A stretch of DNA of 64,000 nucleotides, taken from Bacteroidia bacterium. GTDB taxonomy: Bacteria; Bacteroidota; Bacteroidia; Cytophagales; Cyclobacteriaceae. Below, one piece after another: positions 1 through 8,428 of this stretch. The position numbers and the translations under genes were made by a program. Position 1 is the first letter of the stretch. Each line of letters starts with the position of its first letter. Where the stretch lies: the NCBI GenBank assembly GCA_030426345.1, contig JAUHYU010000005.1, positions 1-64,000 on the forward strand. The letters are read 5' to 3'. The notes under the pieces are model-generated. The model saw only the letters and a program-made list of their open reading frames with translations, was not told the origin of the DNA and made no database searches.

Positions 1-1
1 C

Positions 2-463
2 GAATCGGTACATACCCTAAAAGAAAAATATCGTGCCTGCCTCTACAAGCAATATATCGGCTTTGTATTCCAAGCCTATCATTTGTTAGATGAACTGACC
101 GTTTATGAAAATCTGGAAATGCCCTTGTTGTATAAAAAACTGAAAGGTTCGGAGCGAAAAGCCATGGTCGCTGACATGCTGGATCGCTTCAGTATAGTAG
201 GCAAAAAAGACTTATTCCCGCCCCAGCTCAGCGGCGGTCAACAACAGTTGGTCGGCGTGGCACGCGCACTGATAGCCAACCCTAAATTGATCCTTGCGGA
301 CGAACCGACAGGTAACCTTAACTCGAAACAAGGAGAGGAAATCATGGAGATCTTCAAGCAATTGAATGAAGATGGTGTCACTATTATCCAGGTAACGCAT
401 TCTGAAAAAAATGCCACCTATGGAAAAAAGATTATTAATCTATTGGATGGGAGGATGGTGTAG
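2..463 (+). CDS. ABC transporter ATP-binding protein, LolD/MacB-like (5' partial)
   Basis: The frame is open from base 2, so the gene enters from outside the window; the ORF-track start at 83 is only an internal TTG. Visible parts are the Q-loop (IGFVFQ), the signature LSGGQQQ, Walker B with D-loop (LILADEPTGNLNS) and the H-loop histidine (VTHSE). The DEPTGNLN wording and the end soon after LLDGRMV fit the LolD/MacB/FtsE subfamily, whose members power lipoprotein release, macrolide export or division-linked permeases from the cytoplasmic side of the inner membrane. Walker A and the first ~60 residues are cut off. The partner permease is not in the window and would have to lie upstream. A perfect palindrome 24 bases after the stop probably terminates it. 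The subfamily is inferred; ABC ATPase identity is secure. Confidence 0.93.
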   Translation, partial: ESVHTLKEKYRACLYKQYIGFVFQAYHLLDELTVYENLEMPLLYKKLKGSERKAMVADMLDRFSIVGKKDLFPPQLSGGQQQLVGVARALIANPKLILADEPTGNLNSKQGEEIMEIFKQLNEDGVTIIQVTHSEKNATYGKKIINLLDGRMV

Positions 464-486
464 TCTTCATGATAAAATATCAGCTA

Positions 487-522
487 AAAAGCCTCTAAAA
501 TCCATGGATTTTAGAGGCTTTT
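487..522. terminator. Perfect 36-bp palindromic terminator-like element
   Basis: Each arm is AAAAGCCTCTAAAATCCA and the two arms meet with no spacer, so the centre is TCCATGGA. It lies between the stop of the ABC ATPase and the oppositely oriented tRNA terminator, and each side ends in T-runs, so it could stop transcription in both directions. The same core recurs at 5004-5039 and 41843-41880 (see findings). Confidence 0.75.
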
Positions 523-635
523 CATGAACCAGTTTAGTAGGATAGACATTTGTATGCAAATAATGATGCATAGACAAAATATTAGCAAAAGGAATTATAC
601 AAATAGGGGAATGTTGACACTTTTGTTTGTCACAT

Positions 636-671
636 AAAAAAGCACTTACAAATTTTACTTTGTAAGTGCTT
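636..671 (-). terminator. Rho-independent terminator of the tRNA
   Basis: A 13-bp perfect stem (AAGCACTTACAAA with its complement) and a 6-base loop lie just after the 3' end of the leftward tRNA gene. On the minus strand it is followed by a TTTTT run. This is ordinary intrinsic-terminator geometry. Confidence 0.8.
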
Positions 672-681
672 GATCTTCAAG

Positions 682-755
682 TGGGCCCACATGGGCTCGA
701 ACCATGGACCCCCTGATTATGAGTCAGGTGCTCTAACCAGCTGAGCTATGGGCCC
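682..755 (-). tRNA. tRNA with CAT anticodon, probably elongator tRNA-Met
   Basis: On the minus strand the sequence folds as a 74-nt cloverleaf: acceptor GGGCCCA/TGGGCCC, D-arm GCTCAGCTGGTTAGAGC, anticodon stem CTGAC...with loop CTCATAA, and T-arm with GGTTCGAGCCC. The anticodon is CAT. The discriminator is A and CCA is not encoded. CAT serves initiator Met, elongator Met and lysidine-modified Ile2. The paired first acceptor base rules against initiator, and the variable and anticodon regions look more like elongator Met, but Ile2 is not excluded. Confidence 0.93.
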
Positions 756-808
756 TAAATTCTCGACAGCGATACATTAATATGATGACCACCTTGAATT
801 TGGGAGTG

Positions 809-841
809 CAATATTAGATATTTGCCTGCTAATTTTCAAAT
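809..841 (-). promoter_or_regulatory. Possible promoter for the tRNA gene
   Basis: Read on the minus strand there is TTTG, a 20-base spacer and TAATATTG, one mismatch from the Bacteroidota -7 element TAnnTTTG. It would give a leader of about 50 nt before the tRNA. The mismatch and distance make this weak. Confidence 0.3.
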
Positions 842-853
842 TAAATTTAAAAA

Positions 854-1489
854 TTGAACTTGAAGAAAATAGAAAATATCATTTTCGATCTCGGGGGCGT
901 GATCATCAATTTGGATATGGAGCACTCTTTTGACTGGTTTTCCCAACTTTTTGGCCGTGACGTAAAGTCCAACATGATGGAAGATTATCTCAATCATAAC
1001 TATTTCATGGATTTTGAAACCGGAAAAATCAACGCTACTGAATTTAGAGATGGATTAAGGCAACTCACTCATTTAGAAATCGAAGATGCAAAATTGGACA
1101 AAGCTTGGAATGCCATGCTTGGTGATATTCCCAAGGAAAGAATTGAATGGATCGAAAAATTAAGAGATAAATACAATGTGGTGATTTTGAGCAATACCAA
1201 TTCCATACATATCCATAAATTCAATGAAATATTTGGCCAAACCACTCCCTACTATCACCCTGAAGATTTATTTCATAAAGTGTATTATTCCCATATAATA
1301 AATGATCGAAAGCCAAATAAATCGTGTTTCCAACATGTTTTAGATGATTTTGGCATGAACCCGGAACATACCATTTTTTATGATGACAACCTCGAAAATA
1401 CCAAAGCCGCCCAGTCAATAGGAATTCAATCGGTATTGGTGGAAAAAAATTTTTTACGCAAGGAGCAATTGCCCAATGGAGGAAAATAA
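854..1489 (+). CDS. HAD-superfamily phosphatase, subfamily IA (YihX-like)
   Basis: This 211-residue cytoplasmic protein has the haloacid dehalogenase motifs in order: motif I near the start (IIFDLGGVI, in which the second Asp of DxD is replaced by Gly), motif II (VILSNTN), the motif III lysine in RKPNKSCF and motif IV (FYDDNLENT). A DLGGV motif I with a small alpha-helical cap is seen in the YihX/epoxide-hydrolase-N-terminal group that includes glucose-1-phosphate phosphatases. The substrate cannot be read from sequence. The only reasonable start is TTG at 854, because the next in-frame ATG lies beyond motif I. Its 3' end overlaps the next gene by 14 bp, so the two are probably translated together. 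Confidence 0.88.
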   Translation: MNLKKIENIIFDLGGVIINLDMEHSFDWFSQLFGRDVKSNMMEDYLNHNYFMDFETGKINATEFRDGLRQLTHLEIEDAKLDKAWNAMLGDIPKERIEWIEKLRDKYNVVILSNTNSIHIHKFNEIFGQTTPYYHPEDLFHKVYYSHIINDRKPNKSCFQHVLDDFGMNPEHTIFYDDNLENTKAAQSIGIQSVLVEKNFLRKEQLPNGGK

Positions 1490-2699
1490 CAGTCGGAAAA
1501 CCCTGATCATTCACATTGTGCTTTTTATTGTAACACTAGTAGCTACTACCTTTTCGGGAGCTGAATGGATGTATGGAAAGTCGTTGATGTATGGAGATGG
1601 GCTGCTGTCTTCTTCCGAGATTTTGGCTGGTCTTTATTTTTCACTCCCATTTCTTGGCATCCTCACAGTCCATGAATTTGGACACTATTTCACGGCAAAA
1701 TATTATAACATTAAAGTAAGCCTTCCATTTTATATCCCATTATGGCTGGGGTTTGTACCCATGCCAAGCATTGGGACGATGGGGGCTTTTATCCGCATCA
1801 AAGGCCTCATTCAATCCAGGAAGGAATTTTTTGACATTGGTATTGCAGGTCCTTTGGCCGGGTTTGTTGTGGCCCTTTTTGTGCTGACATATGGATTTAC
1901 GAATCTGCCCGATGCGGAACACATCTTTGATATCCACCCTGAATACAAAACCTATGGCATGGAGTATGAACAGCATGCATATGCTGAAAATGAAATGAAC
2001 TTTGTAGTGGGCGATAACTTACTTTTATTGTTTTTTAAAAACTATGTAGCCGACCCAGACAAGGTTCCAAATAATTATGAATTGTACCATTATCCATGGA
2101 TTTTCGCAGGTTATTTGGCACTTTTTTTTACTGCACTCAACCTAATACCCATAGGCCAACTAGATGGCGGCCATGTGACCTACGGGTTGTTTGGATATAA
2201 AAACAGCCGGATCATTTCTCGGACACTTTTTCTTATAATGGTGACCATCTCAGGTATTGGTATATTGCCTGTAGGACCTCTCGGTTCTGATTTTGTTCTT
2301 AATGGTGTATTCTATTTGTTGTTTTTATTTCTGGCATTCCACCACTTCGAAAAGGATATTAAAAAACGTGTATTGTTAATCATCTGGGTGATGATCATAC
2401 AAATATTTGCCTCTCAATGGCTCCCTGAAGCGGCTGATTATGGCATCTACATGATGTTTGCTTTTCTTATTGGGAGGTTTCTTGGGATTGATCATCCAAA
2501 GGCTTTAGTAGATAAACCGCTGAACTTGAAACGGAAGATTTTGGGTTGGATCGCCCTTGTAGTATTTGTGATTTCTTTTACTCCACGACCATTGTATATA
2601 GAATTCAATGAAAAAGCCCAGATCCAAAAACCCGGGCTCGAAAAAAATGATACTGATCCGTCAAAGGTTATTGCACGGCGGATGGTAGAAGTTTTTTAA
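1476..2699 (+). CDS. Site-2-protease-type M50 membrane zinc metallopeptidase
   Basis: The 407-residue protein is strongly hydrophobic with about nine or more membrane segments. It carries the M50 zinc site HEFGH at about residue 66 and the third zinc ligand in NLIPIGQLDGGH at about residue 230. The IGIAGPLAGF loop between them is typical of the family. Site-2 proteases cut transmembrane segments of substrates such as anti-sigma factors or leader peptides. There is no PDZ domain, unlike RseP, so it resembles the short eukaryote/archaea-like group. It starts inside the HAD gene (14-bp overlap). Its last 39 bases overlap the tail of the oppositely oriented GIY-YIG-like gene. The substrate is unknown. 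Confidence 0.9.
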   Translation: MEENNSRKTLIIHIVLFIVTLVATTFSGAEWMYGKSLMYGDGLLSSSEILAGLYFSLPFLGILTVHEFGHYFTAKYYNIKVSLPFYIPLWLGFVPMPSIGTMGAFIRIKGLIQSRKEFFDIGIAGPLAGFVVALFVLTYGFTNLPDAEHIFDIHPEYKTYGMEYEQHAYAENEMNFVVGDNLLLLFFKNYVADPDKVPNNYELYHYPWIFAGYLALFFTALNLIPIGQLDGGHVTYGLFGYKNSRIISRTLFLIMVTISGIGILPVGPLGSDFVLNGVFYLLFLFLAFHHFEKDIKKRVLLIIWVMIIQIFASQWLPEAADYGIYMMFAFLIGRFLGIDHPKALVDKPLNLKRKILGWIALVVFVISFTPRPLYIEFNEKAQIQKPGLEKNDTDPSKVIARRMVEVF

Positions 2700-2996
2700 A
2701 TCATCAGAAATTTTGGTACGTGTTTCTGCATGTTCTTCCCAATATACACAAACACAATTGGCAACTTCCTTATCAAAACACGCCTCCTTTGAATGATTAT
2801 CAAACACCGTCCTCAGATTTTTAGTCTCTCCTACAAAAATCACATTGTGATCTACTGTGGCATCGGCTTTAATAGTCCTATGTGTCACAACATAAACTGC
2901 TTGCTTCTCATGATGTACTCGGTTTTTTGGATATACATTAAATGTGTACTTGTGTCCAGAAATACCGATAAAATCTAACGTTCCTATCTTTGGCAT
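2661..2996 (-). CDS. Small GIY-YIG-fold-like protein
   Basis: This 111-residue protein shows a degenerate GIY-YIG pattern: QAVYVVTHR as the first strand, VIFVGETKNL as the second (FVG for YIG), and a downstream AETRTKISDDL helix followed by YHPPCN, matching the Glu/Asn end of the fold. The N-terminal part (ISGHKYTFNVYP) is outside the core. Similar short proteins occur as stand-alone genes in bacteria, usually annotated hypothetical. I infer the fold from the motif pattern only. Without clear catalytic Tyr residues, nuclease activity is doubtful. It converges on the M50 gene with a 39-bp tail overlap. Confidence 0.65.
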   Translation of the reverse strand: MPKIGTLDFIGISGHKYTFNVYPKNRVHHEKQAVYVVTHRTIKADATVDHNVIFVGETKNLRTVFDNHSKEACFDKEVANCVCVYWEEHAETRTKISDDLKNFYHPPCNNL

Positions 2997-3113
2997 TTTA
3001 TTAGAATTTTAGTTGTAAAAAATAATTCTGTTCACAAAGAATCATATCAAAATCCATTCTTTGCTTCGATTTTAATTTATAATTTTTTTCTCGCTTTTAA
3101 TGGATAAAACACA

Positions 3114-3144
3114 CTTTTTTAAACCCTCTTAGCTATTATTTTTG
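3114..3144 (+). promoter_or_regulatory. Possible Bacteroidota-type promoter before the Gfo/Idh gene
   Basis: TATTTTTG at 3137-3144 matches the -7 consensus TAnnTTTG. The expected -33 position about 19 bases upstream is TTTT rather than TTTG. It would leave a leader of about 75 nt. The 2997-3225 gap is otherwise AT-rich with no further feature that I can see. Confidence 0.35.
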
Positions 3145-3225
3145 ATTAAGCTTTTTTTAGGATAACTTCAAAATCGTAAACAAATAAGTTTCCGAGTTTC
3201 ATGGCACCATAATAAGCAACGCAAA

Positions 3226-4422
3226 ATGAAAAATAAAAAAATAGCCATCCTTGGTACAGGTTTTATCAGTGATTTCTATACAAGCACCCTTCACGGCCAA
3301 AGAAGCGGGGATCGGGTTGTCCTTGCATACTCCAGATCCGAAGAACGTGGAAAAAAATTTGCAGACAAATGGGATATCCCACTCTTCACAAATGATTTGG
3401 AAAGCGCAGTCAATCATCCCGAAATTGATACTGTCATTATAGGATTACCTAATAACCTCCACCTCGATGCGGTACTCGCCGCTGCAGCTGCCGGCAAAAA
3501 TGTGCTCTGCACAAAACCGCTTGGCAGAACTGCCGCCGAAGCCAAACAAATGCTGAAGGCGGTGGAAAAAGCAGGTGTTTTCCATGGATATTTGGAGGAT
3601 TTGGTATATACGCATAAAACCTTGAAGGCTTTGAAATCTGTCCAAAATGGAGCATTGGGTGAGATTCTCTGGGTACGATCACGCGAGACACATCCAGGGC
3701 CCCACAGCGATTGGTTTTGGACTTCAGAACTTTCAGGTGGTGGAGCAATTGTCGATATGGGTTGTCATTGTATAGAAATTGCCAGAAATTTTATTGGCAA
3801 GGATATCAGGCCCGTGGAGGTCATGTGCTGGGCAGATACACAAGTAAAACCGATCGAGGCTGAGGATCATGGCATTGGGTTGGTAAAATATGAAAATGGC
3901 GCTATTGGCCAGTTTGAAGTGAGCTGGAACTTTCGTGGTGGCATGGACTTGCGCGATGAAATCAGTGGTGTAGAGGGCACGATCAGGATGGATCATTTCT
4001 TGCGCACGGGTTTTGATATGTTTACCGCAGTAGGCGAAGGCGGTTATGTGGCAGAGAAGGCTGAAACGGACAAGGGTTGGTTGTTTCCGGTTGGCGATGA
4101 AGTTGGGGCACTGGGCTATGACAATATGTTCCACGATATGTTTGAAAGCATCGATAGCAATCAAAAACCCATGGAAGATTTTTATGATGGTTATGTGGTG
4201 AATTCTATTATTGATGCATGCTACAAATCCGCAAAGTCGAAAAAATGGGAACCCATCGACCTAGAAATTTGGCGCGGGAAATCTTCTGTGAAGAAGATAA
4301 ATGCCTTGGCTGATTATGATGAAAAATATTATTTGATAAAGAAAGAAGATATGCCTAACGGCACGACAAAACTCATTTTGAAAGAAAAAGAATCCGGAAA
4401 GATCATTCAACGGGAGTTATAA
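3226..4422 (+). CDS. Gfo/Idh/MocA-family NAD(P)-dependent oxidoreductase
   Basis: The 398-residue protein begins with a Rossmann fingerprint ([10 protein letters not shown]) and has the family's central lysine in CTKPLG, in place of the usual EKP, at about residue 97. The C-terminal half contains [11 protein letters not shown], where the His serves the sugar-binding site, and [16 protein letters not shown], typical of the C-terminal alpha/beta domain. Members oxidise or reduce sugars, inositols and their derivatives. There is no signal peptide, so it is cytoplasmic. It is a single-gene unit between tpx and a long AT-rich leader. The substrate is not predictable; the sugar operon near 20-27 kb could share its pathway, but that is inference. 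Confidence 0.92.
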   Translation: MKNKKIAILGTGFISDFYTSTLHGQRSGDRVVLAYSRSEERGKKFADKWDIPLFTNDLESAVNHPEIDTVIIGLPNNLHLDAVLAAAAAGKNVLCTKPLGRTAAEAKQMLKAVEKAGVFHGYLEDLVYTHKTLKALKSVQNGALGEILWVRSRETHPGPHSDWFWTSELSGGGAIVDMGCHCIEIARNFIGKDIRPVEVMCWADTQVKPIEAEDHGIGLVKYENGAIGQFEVSWNFRGGMDLRDEISGVEGTIRMDHFLRTGFDMFTAVGEGGYVAEKAETDKGWLFPVGDEVGALGYDNMFHDMFESIDSNQKPMEDFYDGYVVNSIIDACYKSAKSKKWEPIDLEIWRGKSSVKKINALADYDEKYYLIKKEDMPNGTTKLILKEKESGKIIQREL

Positions 4423-4484
4423 ACATTTACATTCCCCTTTAGTTTATTAGTTTTACACTTTAACAACTTAATATATAATACACA

Positions 4485-4985
4485 ATGGCTCAAATAACAT
4501 TAAAAGGAAACGTAATCAATACTGTAGGAAACCTCCCGGCCGTCGGCTTAGACGCACCCGACTTTACAGTCACCAAATCTGATTTGCAAGATGTATCACT
4601 TGCTGATTTTAAAGGAAAAAATTTGATTTTGAATATCTTCCCTAGCATCGACACAGGTACTTGTGCAGCTTCGGTTAGGCAATTCAACAAAGATGCTACC
4701 AATCTTAACAATACCGTAGTCCTCAGCATCTCCAGAGACCTTCCATTTGCCTTCAAGCGCTTTTGTGAAGCCGAGGGTATCGAAAATGTCGTTACCTCGT
4801 CAGAAATCAGGAATACTGATTTTTCTGACAATTATGAAGTGAAATTTGCTAATGGGCCATTAGCGGGCTTATTTTCCAGATCCATCGTAGTGATTGATGC
4901 TACCGGGAAAGTGGTCTATACGGAGCAAGTGGCAGAAACAACTGAAGAACCAAACTATGATGCTGCGCTTGCTGCATTGAAATAA
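4485..4985 (+). CDS. tpx: Thiol peroxidase (Tpx, atypical 2-Cys peroxiredoxin)
   Basis: At 166 residues the length is standard for Tpx. The peroxidatic Cys is in SIDTGTCAASVRQF and the resolving Cys in FKRFCEAEGI, spaced about 35 residues apart as in this family. Other Tpx hallmarks are the GNLP start with APDFTV and the SRDLPFAFKRFC stretch. The enzyme reduces hydroperoxides with thioredoxin in the cytoplasm. It stands alone and is followed 18 bases later by a perfect palindromic terminator shared with the convergent permease gene. Confidence 0.97.
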   Translation: MAQITLKGNVINTVGNLPAVGLDAPDFTVTKSDLQDVSLADFKGKNLILNIFPSIDTGTCAASVRQFNKDATNLNNTVVLSISRDLPFAFKRFCEAEGIENVVTSSEIRNTDFSDNYEVKFANGPLAGLFSRSIVVIDATGKVVYTEQVAETTEEPNYDAALAALK

Positions 4986-5003
4986 AACTTAGTTAAAAAT
5001 GTG

Positions 5004-5039
5004 AAAAGCCTTCAAAATCCATGGATTTTGAAGGCTTTT
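5004..5039. terminator. Perfect 36-bp palindromic bidirectional terminator
   Basis: Two arms of AAAAGCCTTCAAAATCCA meet head to head around TCCATGGA. It sits between convergent tpx and the MFS permease and ends directly against the permease stop codon at 5040. T-runs follow on both strands. Apart from one flanking base pair it is the same sequence as the element at 41843-41880, 37 kb away. Confidence 0.85.
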
Positions 5040-6230
5040 TTATGCCTTTACTTTATCCTTAAAGAATATACCGAAGAATACCATTACAAGAGCGGAAAAG
5101 ATTCCGGGAATTAGCCAGATCATTTCCCAGTTATGTAGATTCCCATCTACCAAATACATGTCTACAATCTTGCCCGAAGCGAGTGTGCCTATATAAAATC
5201 CTAATCCATAGGTGGCAAATGTGATTAAGCCCTGCGCCGAGTTTTTTAGGTGTTCAGGAGCTCTTTTATCCACAAAGATCTGCCCAGTCACAAAGAAAAA
5301 ATCATAGCAAATTCCATGAAGTACTATACCCATGTACAACATCCATACGAAAGTTTCATTGTCGCCATAAGCAAAGAGAATATAGCGTGCTACCCACGCA
5401 GCCATGCCAATCATTATCATTTTTTTCACGCCCAATCTCCTAAAAAACCATGGCATCACGAGCATGAAGGCAAACTCTGACATTTGGCCCATGGTCATTT
5501 TTCCGGCGGCATTGGTCATTCCTACTTCGTTTAAAAATGGGTTGGTAAATGAATAATAAAACATCAGTGGAATACAAATCAATACAGAAGATATGATCAT
5601 GATCGCAAAGTCCTTTTCCTTAAAAAGCTGCAACGCGTCTAACCCAATTATCTGTGCGAAGGACTTCTTTTCACCATCCTTCTTCGGTGGCACGTGCGGC
5701 ATGGTAAAGCAATACAAACCCAAAACTATGGAGGATCCTGCTGCTATGTCAAATACGATCGCACTTTCTTCGAAGCCCAAAGTGCCAATTGTCAAGCCAG
5801 CTATAATCCAACCAATTGTTCCCAGAACCCTAATGCTTGGGAATTCAGACCCTGGATCTTTTAATTGACTAAATGACAAAGAATTGGAAAGTGCTATTGT
5901 TGGCGTATAACAAAGCGTATATCCCAAAAGCAACAAATAGAACGAACTGAATGTCTCTACTTGTGCGATCCAAAACAGCAAAATCCCACCGACCAGATGC
6001 AATACCCCAAGCACCCGCTCAGTCGCAAAATACTTATCTGCAATCATCCCAACAAAAAAAGGTGAAATCATAGCTGCAATAGCAAATGTGCCATAGGCAT
6101 GCCCGACCTGTACTCCATCAAAGTTTAGTGTTTTCATCAGGTAGGTTCCCATGGTTACATACCAGGCACCCCAAACAAAATACTGGAGCAGCATCATGGA
6201 TGAAAGTTGAAATCGTACTTTAAATGTCAT
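5040..6230 (-). CDS. MFS permease, nucleoside:H+ symporter (NupG) type
   Basis: The 396-residue protein has about 12 membrane segments. The N-terminus MMLLQYFVWGAWYVTMGTYL and the SLSFSQLKDPGSEFPSIRVLGTIGWI stretch are typical of the nucleoside:H+ symporter branch (NupG/XapB). Members import nucleosides across the inner membrane using the proton gradient. The apt gene lies just upstream on the same strand (26 bp gap), which supports a purine uptake and salvage role. Some Bacteroidota relatives carry other substrates, so the exact ligand is uncertain. The gene ends at the 5004-5039 palindrome. Confidence 0.88.
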   Translation of the reverse strand: MTFKVRFQLSSMMLLQYFVWGAWYVTMGTYLMKTLNFDGVQVGHAYGTFAIAAMISPFFVGMIADKYFATERVLGVLHLVGGILLFWIAQVETFSSFYLLLLGYTLCYTPTIALSNSLSFSQLKDPGSEFPSIRVLGTIGWIIAGLTIGTLGFEESAIVFDIAAGSSIVLGLYCFTMPHVPPKKDGEKKSFAQIIGLDALQLFKEKDFAIMIISSVLICIPLMFYYSFTNPFLNEVGMTNAAGKMTMGQMSEFAFMLVMPWFFRRLGVKKMIMIGMAAWVARYILFAYGDNETFVWMLYMGIVLHGICYDFFFVTGQIFVDKRAPEHLKNSAQGLITFATYGLGFYIGTLASGKIVDMYLVDGNLHNWEMIWLIPGIFSALVMVFFGIFFKDKVKA

Positions 6231-6256
6231 AAAAATTGATTTATCTGTTTAACCTT

Positions 6257-6784
6257 CTATTCAATATCATAGGACACCAACGCATCCAGTTTATAATCTT
6301 TAAAATGATCCTTCCCGTTCAAAAATGCCAATTCGATCACAAAAGAAACTTGCACCACGATCCCTCCCGCTTTCTCTATTAGATCACAAGCTGCCCGAGC
6401 TGTCCCGCCTGTTGCCAGTAAATCATCATGCAATAATACCCGCTCTCCAGGCAAGATTGAATCTTTATGGATTTCCAGGGTATCTGTTCCGTATTCAAGT
6501 GTATATGATTTTCTGATCGTTTCGGCAGGGAGTTTCCCAGGTTTTCTAATTAAAACAAAACCAGCGCCGAGTTTATTCGCCAGCAACCCACCAAAGATAA
6601 AACCCCTCGATTCTATACCTACAACTTTATCGATGTTCATATCCTTAGAAAAATCATACAATGCATCCGCACTTTTCAGGAAACTATCTTTGTCTTCTAA
6701 AAGTGTAGTGATATCACGGAATACAATTCCTTTTTTAGGAAAGTCAGGAATGCTTCTGATTTTTAACTTGAAATATTTTTCCAT
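6257..6784 (-). CDS. apt: Adenine phosphoribosyltransferase
   Basis: It converts adenine and PRPP to AMP in purine salvage in the cytoplasm. The type I PRTase PRPP loop is VLLHDDLLATGGTA. The N-terminal SIPDFPKKGIVFRDITTLL is diagnostic for Apt, and GIESRGFIFG and RKPGKLP are the usual family blocks. I chose ATG at 6784 (MEKYFKLK) over the track's TTG six codons upstream, which gives 175 residues, close to the usual length. It is followed by the nucleoside-type permease, probably in one operon. Confidence 0.97.
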   Translation of the reverse strand: MEKYFKLKIRSIPDFPKKGIVFRDITTLLEDKDSFLKSADALYDFSKDMNIDKVVGIESRGFIFGGLLANKLGAGFVLIRKPGKLPAETIRKSYTLEYGTDTLEIHKDSILPGERVLLHDDLLATGGTARAACDLIEKAGGIVVQVSFVIELAFLNGKDHFKDYKLDALVSYDIE

Positions 6785-6892
6785 GTAGCGATGTCGCAGC
6801 AAAAAATATGATAATGCAACGAATATAGAAAAATCACCCTTAAGTCATAAGGTGGAAATGAAATTTCATGGAATTTAACAGCAATATACTAG

Positions 6893-7258
6893 CTAATTCC
6901 GGCCAAATAATTGACGAATCGGAATAATAAAGTGGACGCTTGGATTTAAAAATAGGCTGTTGCGCTTGGCACTTACCTGACTCTTCCTTTCGAGGCTACT
7001 TTCCTGCAAAAGGTAAGAAGCTAGGAAATTGTGGTGTATCTTTCTGTTGTGATTTATCAATACCGTTGAATCCAGTTCATGGATTTTTGGGGCTTTTTCC
7101 ATGCTTTTTTGGCCATTGGTCAAGCCAGTTTCTGGGAAGGGGAAAAAAGATGAAACGACCACTAAACTAATGCAAATTCCAAAAACCAGGATTAGGTTTT
7201 TGCGTTGGCGTATCTTTTTATTTTTAATCGATTTGTCTGTTGAAGCTAGGTCTGTCAT
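6893..7258 (-). CDS. Hypothetical single-pass membrane protein
   Basis: I do not recognise this 121-residue ORF. It has a charged N-terminus (KNKKIRQRKN), one clear hydrophobic segment at about residues 22-42 (LILVFGICISLVVVSSFFPF), then a polar tail ending in LFGRN. It has an ATG start but no Shine-Dalgarno or clear promoter. The part encoding EKAPKIHEL is one of the dispersed AAAAGCC-AAAATCCATG units, so some of its length may be repeat-derived. It occupies an otherwise empty 650-bp gap between apt and the K+ channel gene. It could be a real small gene or a chance ORF. Confidence 0.4.
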   Translation of the reverse strand: MTDLASTDKSIKNKKIRQRKNLILVFGICISLVVVSSFFPFPETGLTNGQKSMEKAPKIHELDSTVLINHNRKIHHNFLASYLLQESSLERKSQVSAKRNSLFLNPSVHFIIPIRQLFGRN

Positions 7259-7461
7259 TGTACTGTGGTTTTACTGGTACAGCTAAATCAATTTTCATAC
7301 CAAAACAGCAACTTTTTAAAATTCAACAAGTTACAAAATATCCTTTATTTCCGAGTGTTCGTTTTCGATCACAATCGATAAAAATATTGGACAAATTCAT
7401 TCGATTATTTGAAAATCCTGGCACTGAAAGTCATGGGATTTTGATGCTTTTCAGAGTCATT

Positions 7462-8274
7462 CTAAAGTTTCTCGCCACAGAACTTACAATGTATGGCATC
7501 TTCATCGTGGCCTTCCTTGCTACACGATGGGCAAGCCTGTCTGCTGACGGATTTAAATCTGGCATTTTGGATTTCAGAAGTAACGATTCCCGTAGGTACG
7601 GCAATAATCCCGTATCCCAATATCATAACAAAAGATGCTAGTGTCTGTCCCATGACCGTTACCGGAGCGATGTCCCCGTACCCTACTGTTGTCATGGTGA
7701 CAATGGCCCAGTAGATGCTCCGTGGAATACTGTCAAACCCATGTTCACCACCTTCAATCAGATACATAAATGTGCCGATAAGCAAGGTGATGCATACCAT
7801 GCTCACAATAAAAACTGTAATTTTTGGCATACTAGCTTTTAATGCAATAATCAGCTTATTGGCCTCCGAAAGGTATCTTACTAACTTCAATATTCTAAAT
7901 ATGCGTAGTAAACGCATCGTCCTAAAAACGATTAAAGCGGGAGTTCCGGCAATGAGAAAACTAAAATACATCGGCAAAAAAGCCAGAAGGTCAATTATCC
8001 CATAGAAACTTTTCACATAGTGAATTGGTTTTTTCAATGAGATGATTCTCGCGATATACTCAGCCGTAAAAAGGCCAGTAAAAATCCATTCCAGTAGTGT
8101 AAAAACCTCACCATAGTCTACCTTAATGCTTTCAACGCTTTCGAGCATGACTACTAGTACACTAAGGAGTATCGCTGCGATCAATACCAAATCAAACAGC
8201 TTTCCCCAGAAGGTATCTGCCTCAAAAATTACTTCATGCAGCTTATGCTGAATATTTTCTTTAATTAATTTCAT
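7462..8274 (-). CDS. Voltage-gated-type potassium channel with C-terminal zinc ribbon
   Basis: The 270-residue protein has six membrane segments. S4 carries regularly spaced arginines (FRTMRLLRIFRILKLVRY), followed by the pore with selectivity filter TVGYGD and an S6 helix. The cytoplasmic C-terminus ends in two CxxC pairs (CPSC and CKFCGEKL), a zinc-ribbon-like element. The family conducts K+ through the inner membrane, gated by voltage. The zinc ribbon suggests tetramer assembly or a ligand/redox input, but that is inference. It is transcribed away from sucD; the 154-bp divergent gap contains the sucD promoter. Confidence 0.92.
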   Translation of the reverse strand: MKLIKENIQHKLHEVIFEADTFWGKLFDLVLIAAILLSVLVVMLESVESIKVDYGEVFTLLEWIFTGLFTAEYIARIISLKKPIHYVKSFYGIIDLLAFLPMYFSFLIAGTPALIVFRTMRLLRIFRILKLVRYLSEANKLIIALKASMPKITVFIVSMVCITLLIGTFMYLIEGGEHGFDSIPRSIYWAIVTMTTVGYGDIAPVTVMGQTLASFVMILGYGIIAVPTGIVTSEIQNARFKSVSRQACPSCSKEGHDEDAIHCKFCGEKL

Positions 8275-8380
8275 TAATACATGCGGATTTTAATTAACAC
8301 CTTAGGACACGGTGAATTTACCATATTTATATTTTTTCATTTCTCTAAGGTAGGAATATCTATCAATCAGATATAAAACC

Positions 8381-8411
8381 TTTGCGATAGGACATTATTG
8401 TTATATTTTTG
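8381..8411 (+). promoter_or_regulatory. Bacteroidota-type promoter of sucD
   Basis: TTTG at 8381-8384, a 19-base spacer and TATTTTTG at 8404-8411 match the Bacteroidota primary-sigma consensus (TTTG, about 19 bases, TAnnTTTG) exactly. The start codon follows 17 bases later, implying a leader of roughly 10 nt. It is the clearest promoter found in the window. Confidence 0.7.
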
Positions 8412-8428
8412 CCGCAAATAAAAAACTA

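Noticed and set aside
7240-7641. Plus-strand 133-residue ORF opposite the K+ channel
   Set aside because: It overlaps the channel C-terminus, has no family features and is explained as an antisense shadow.
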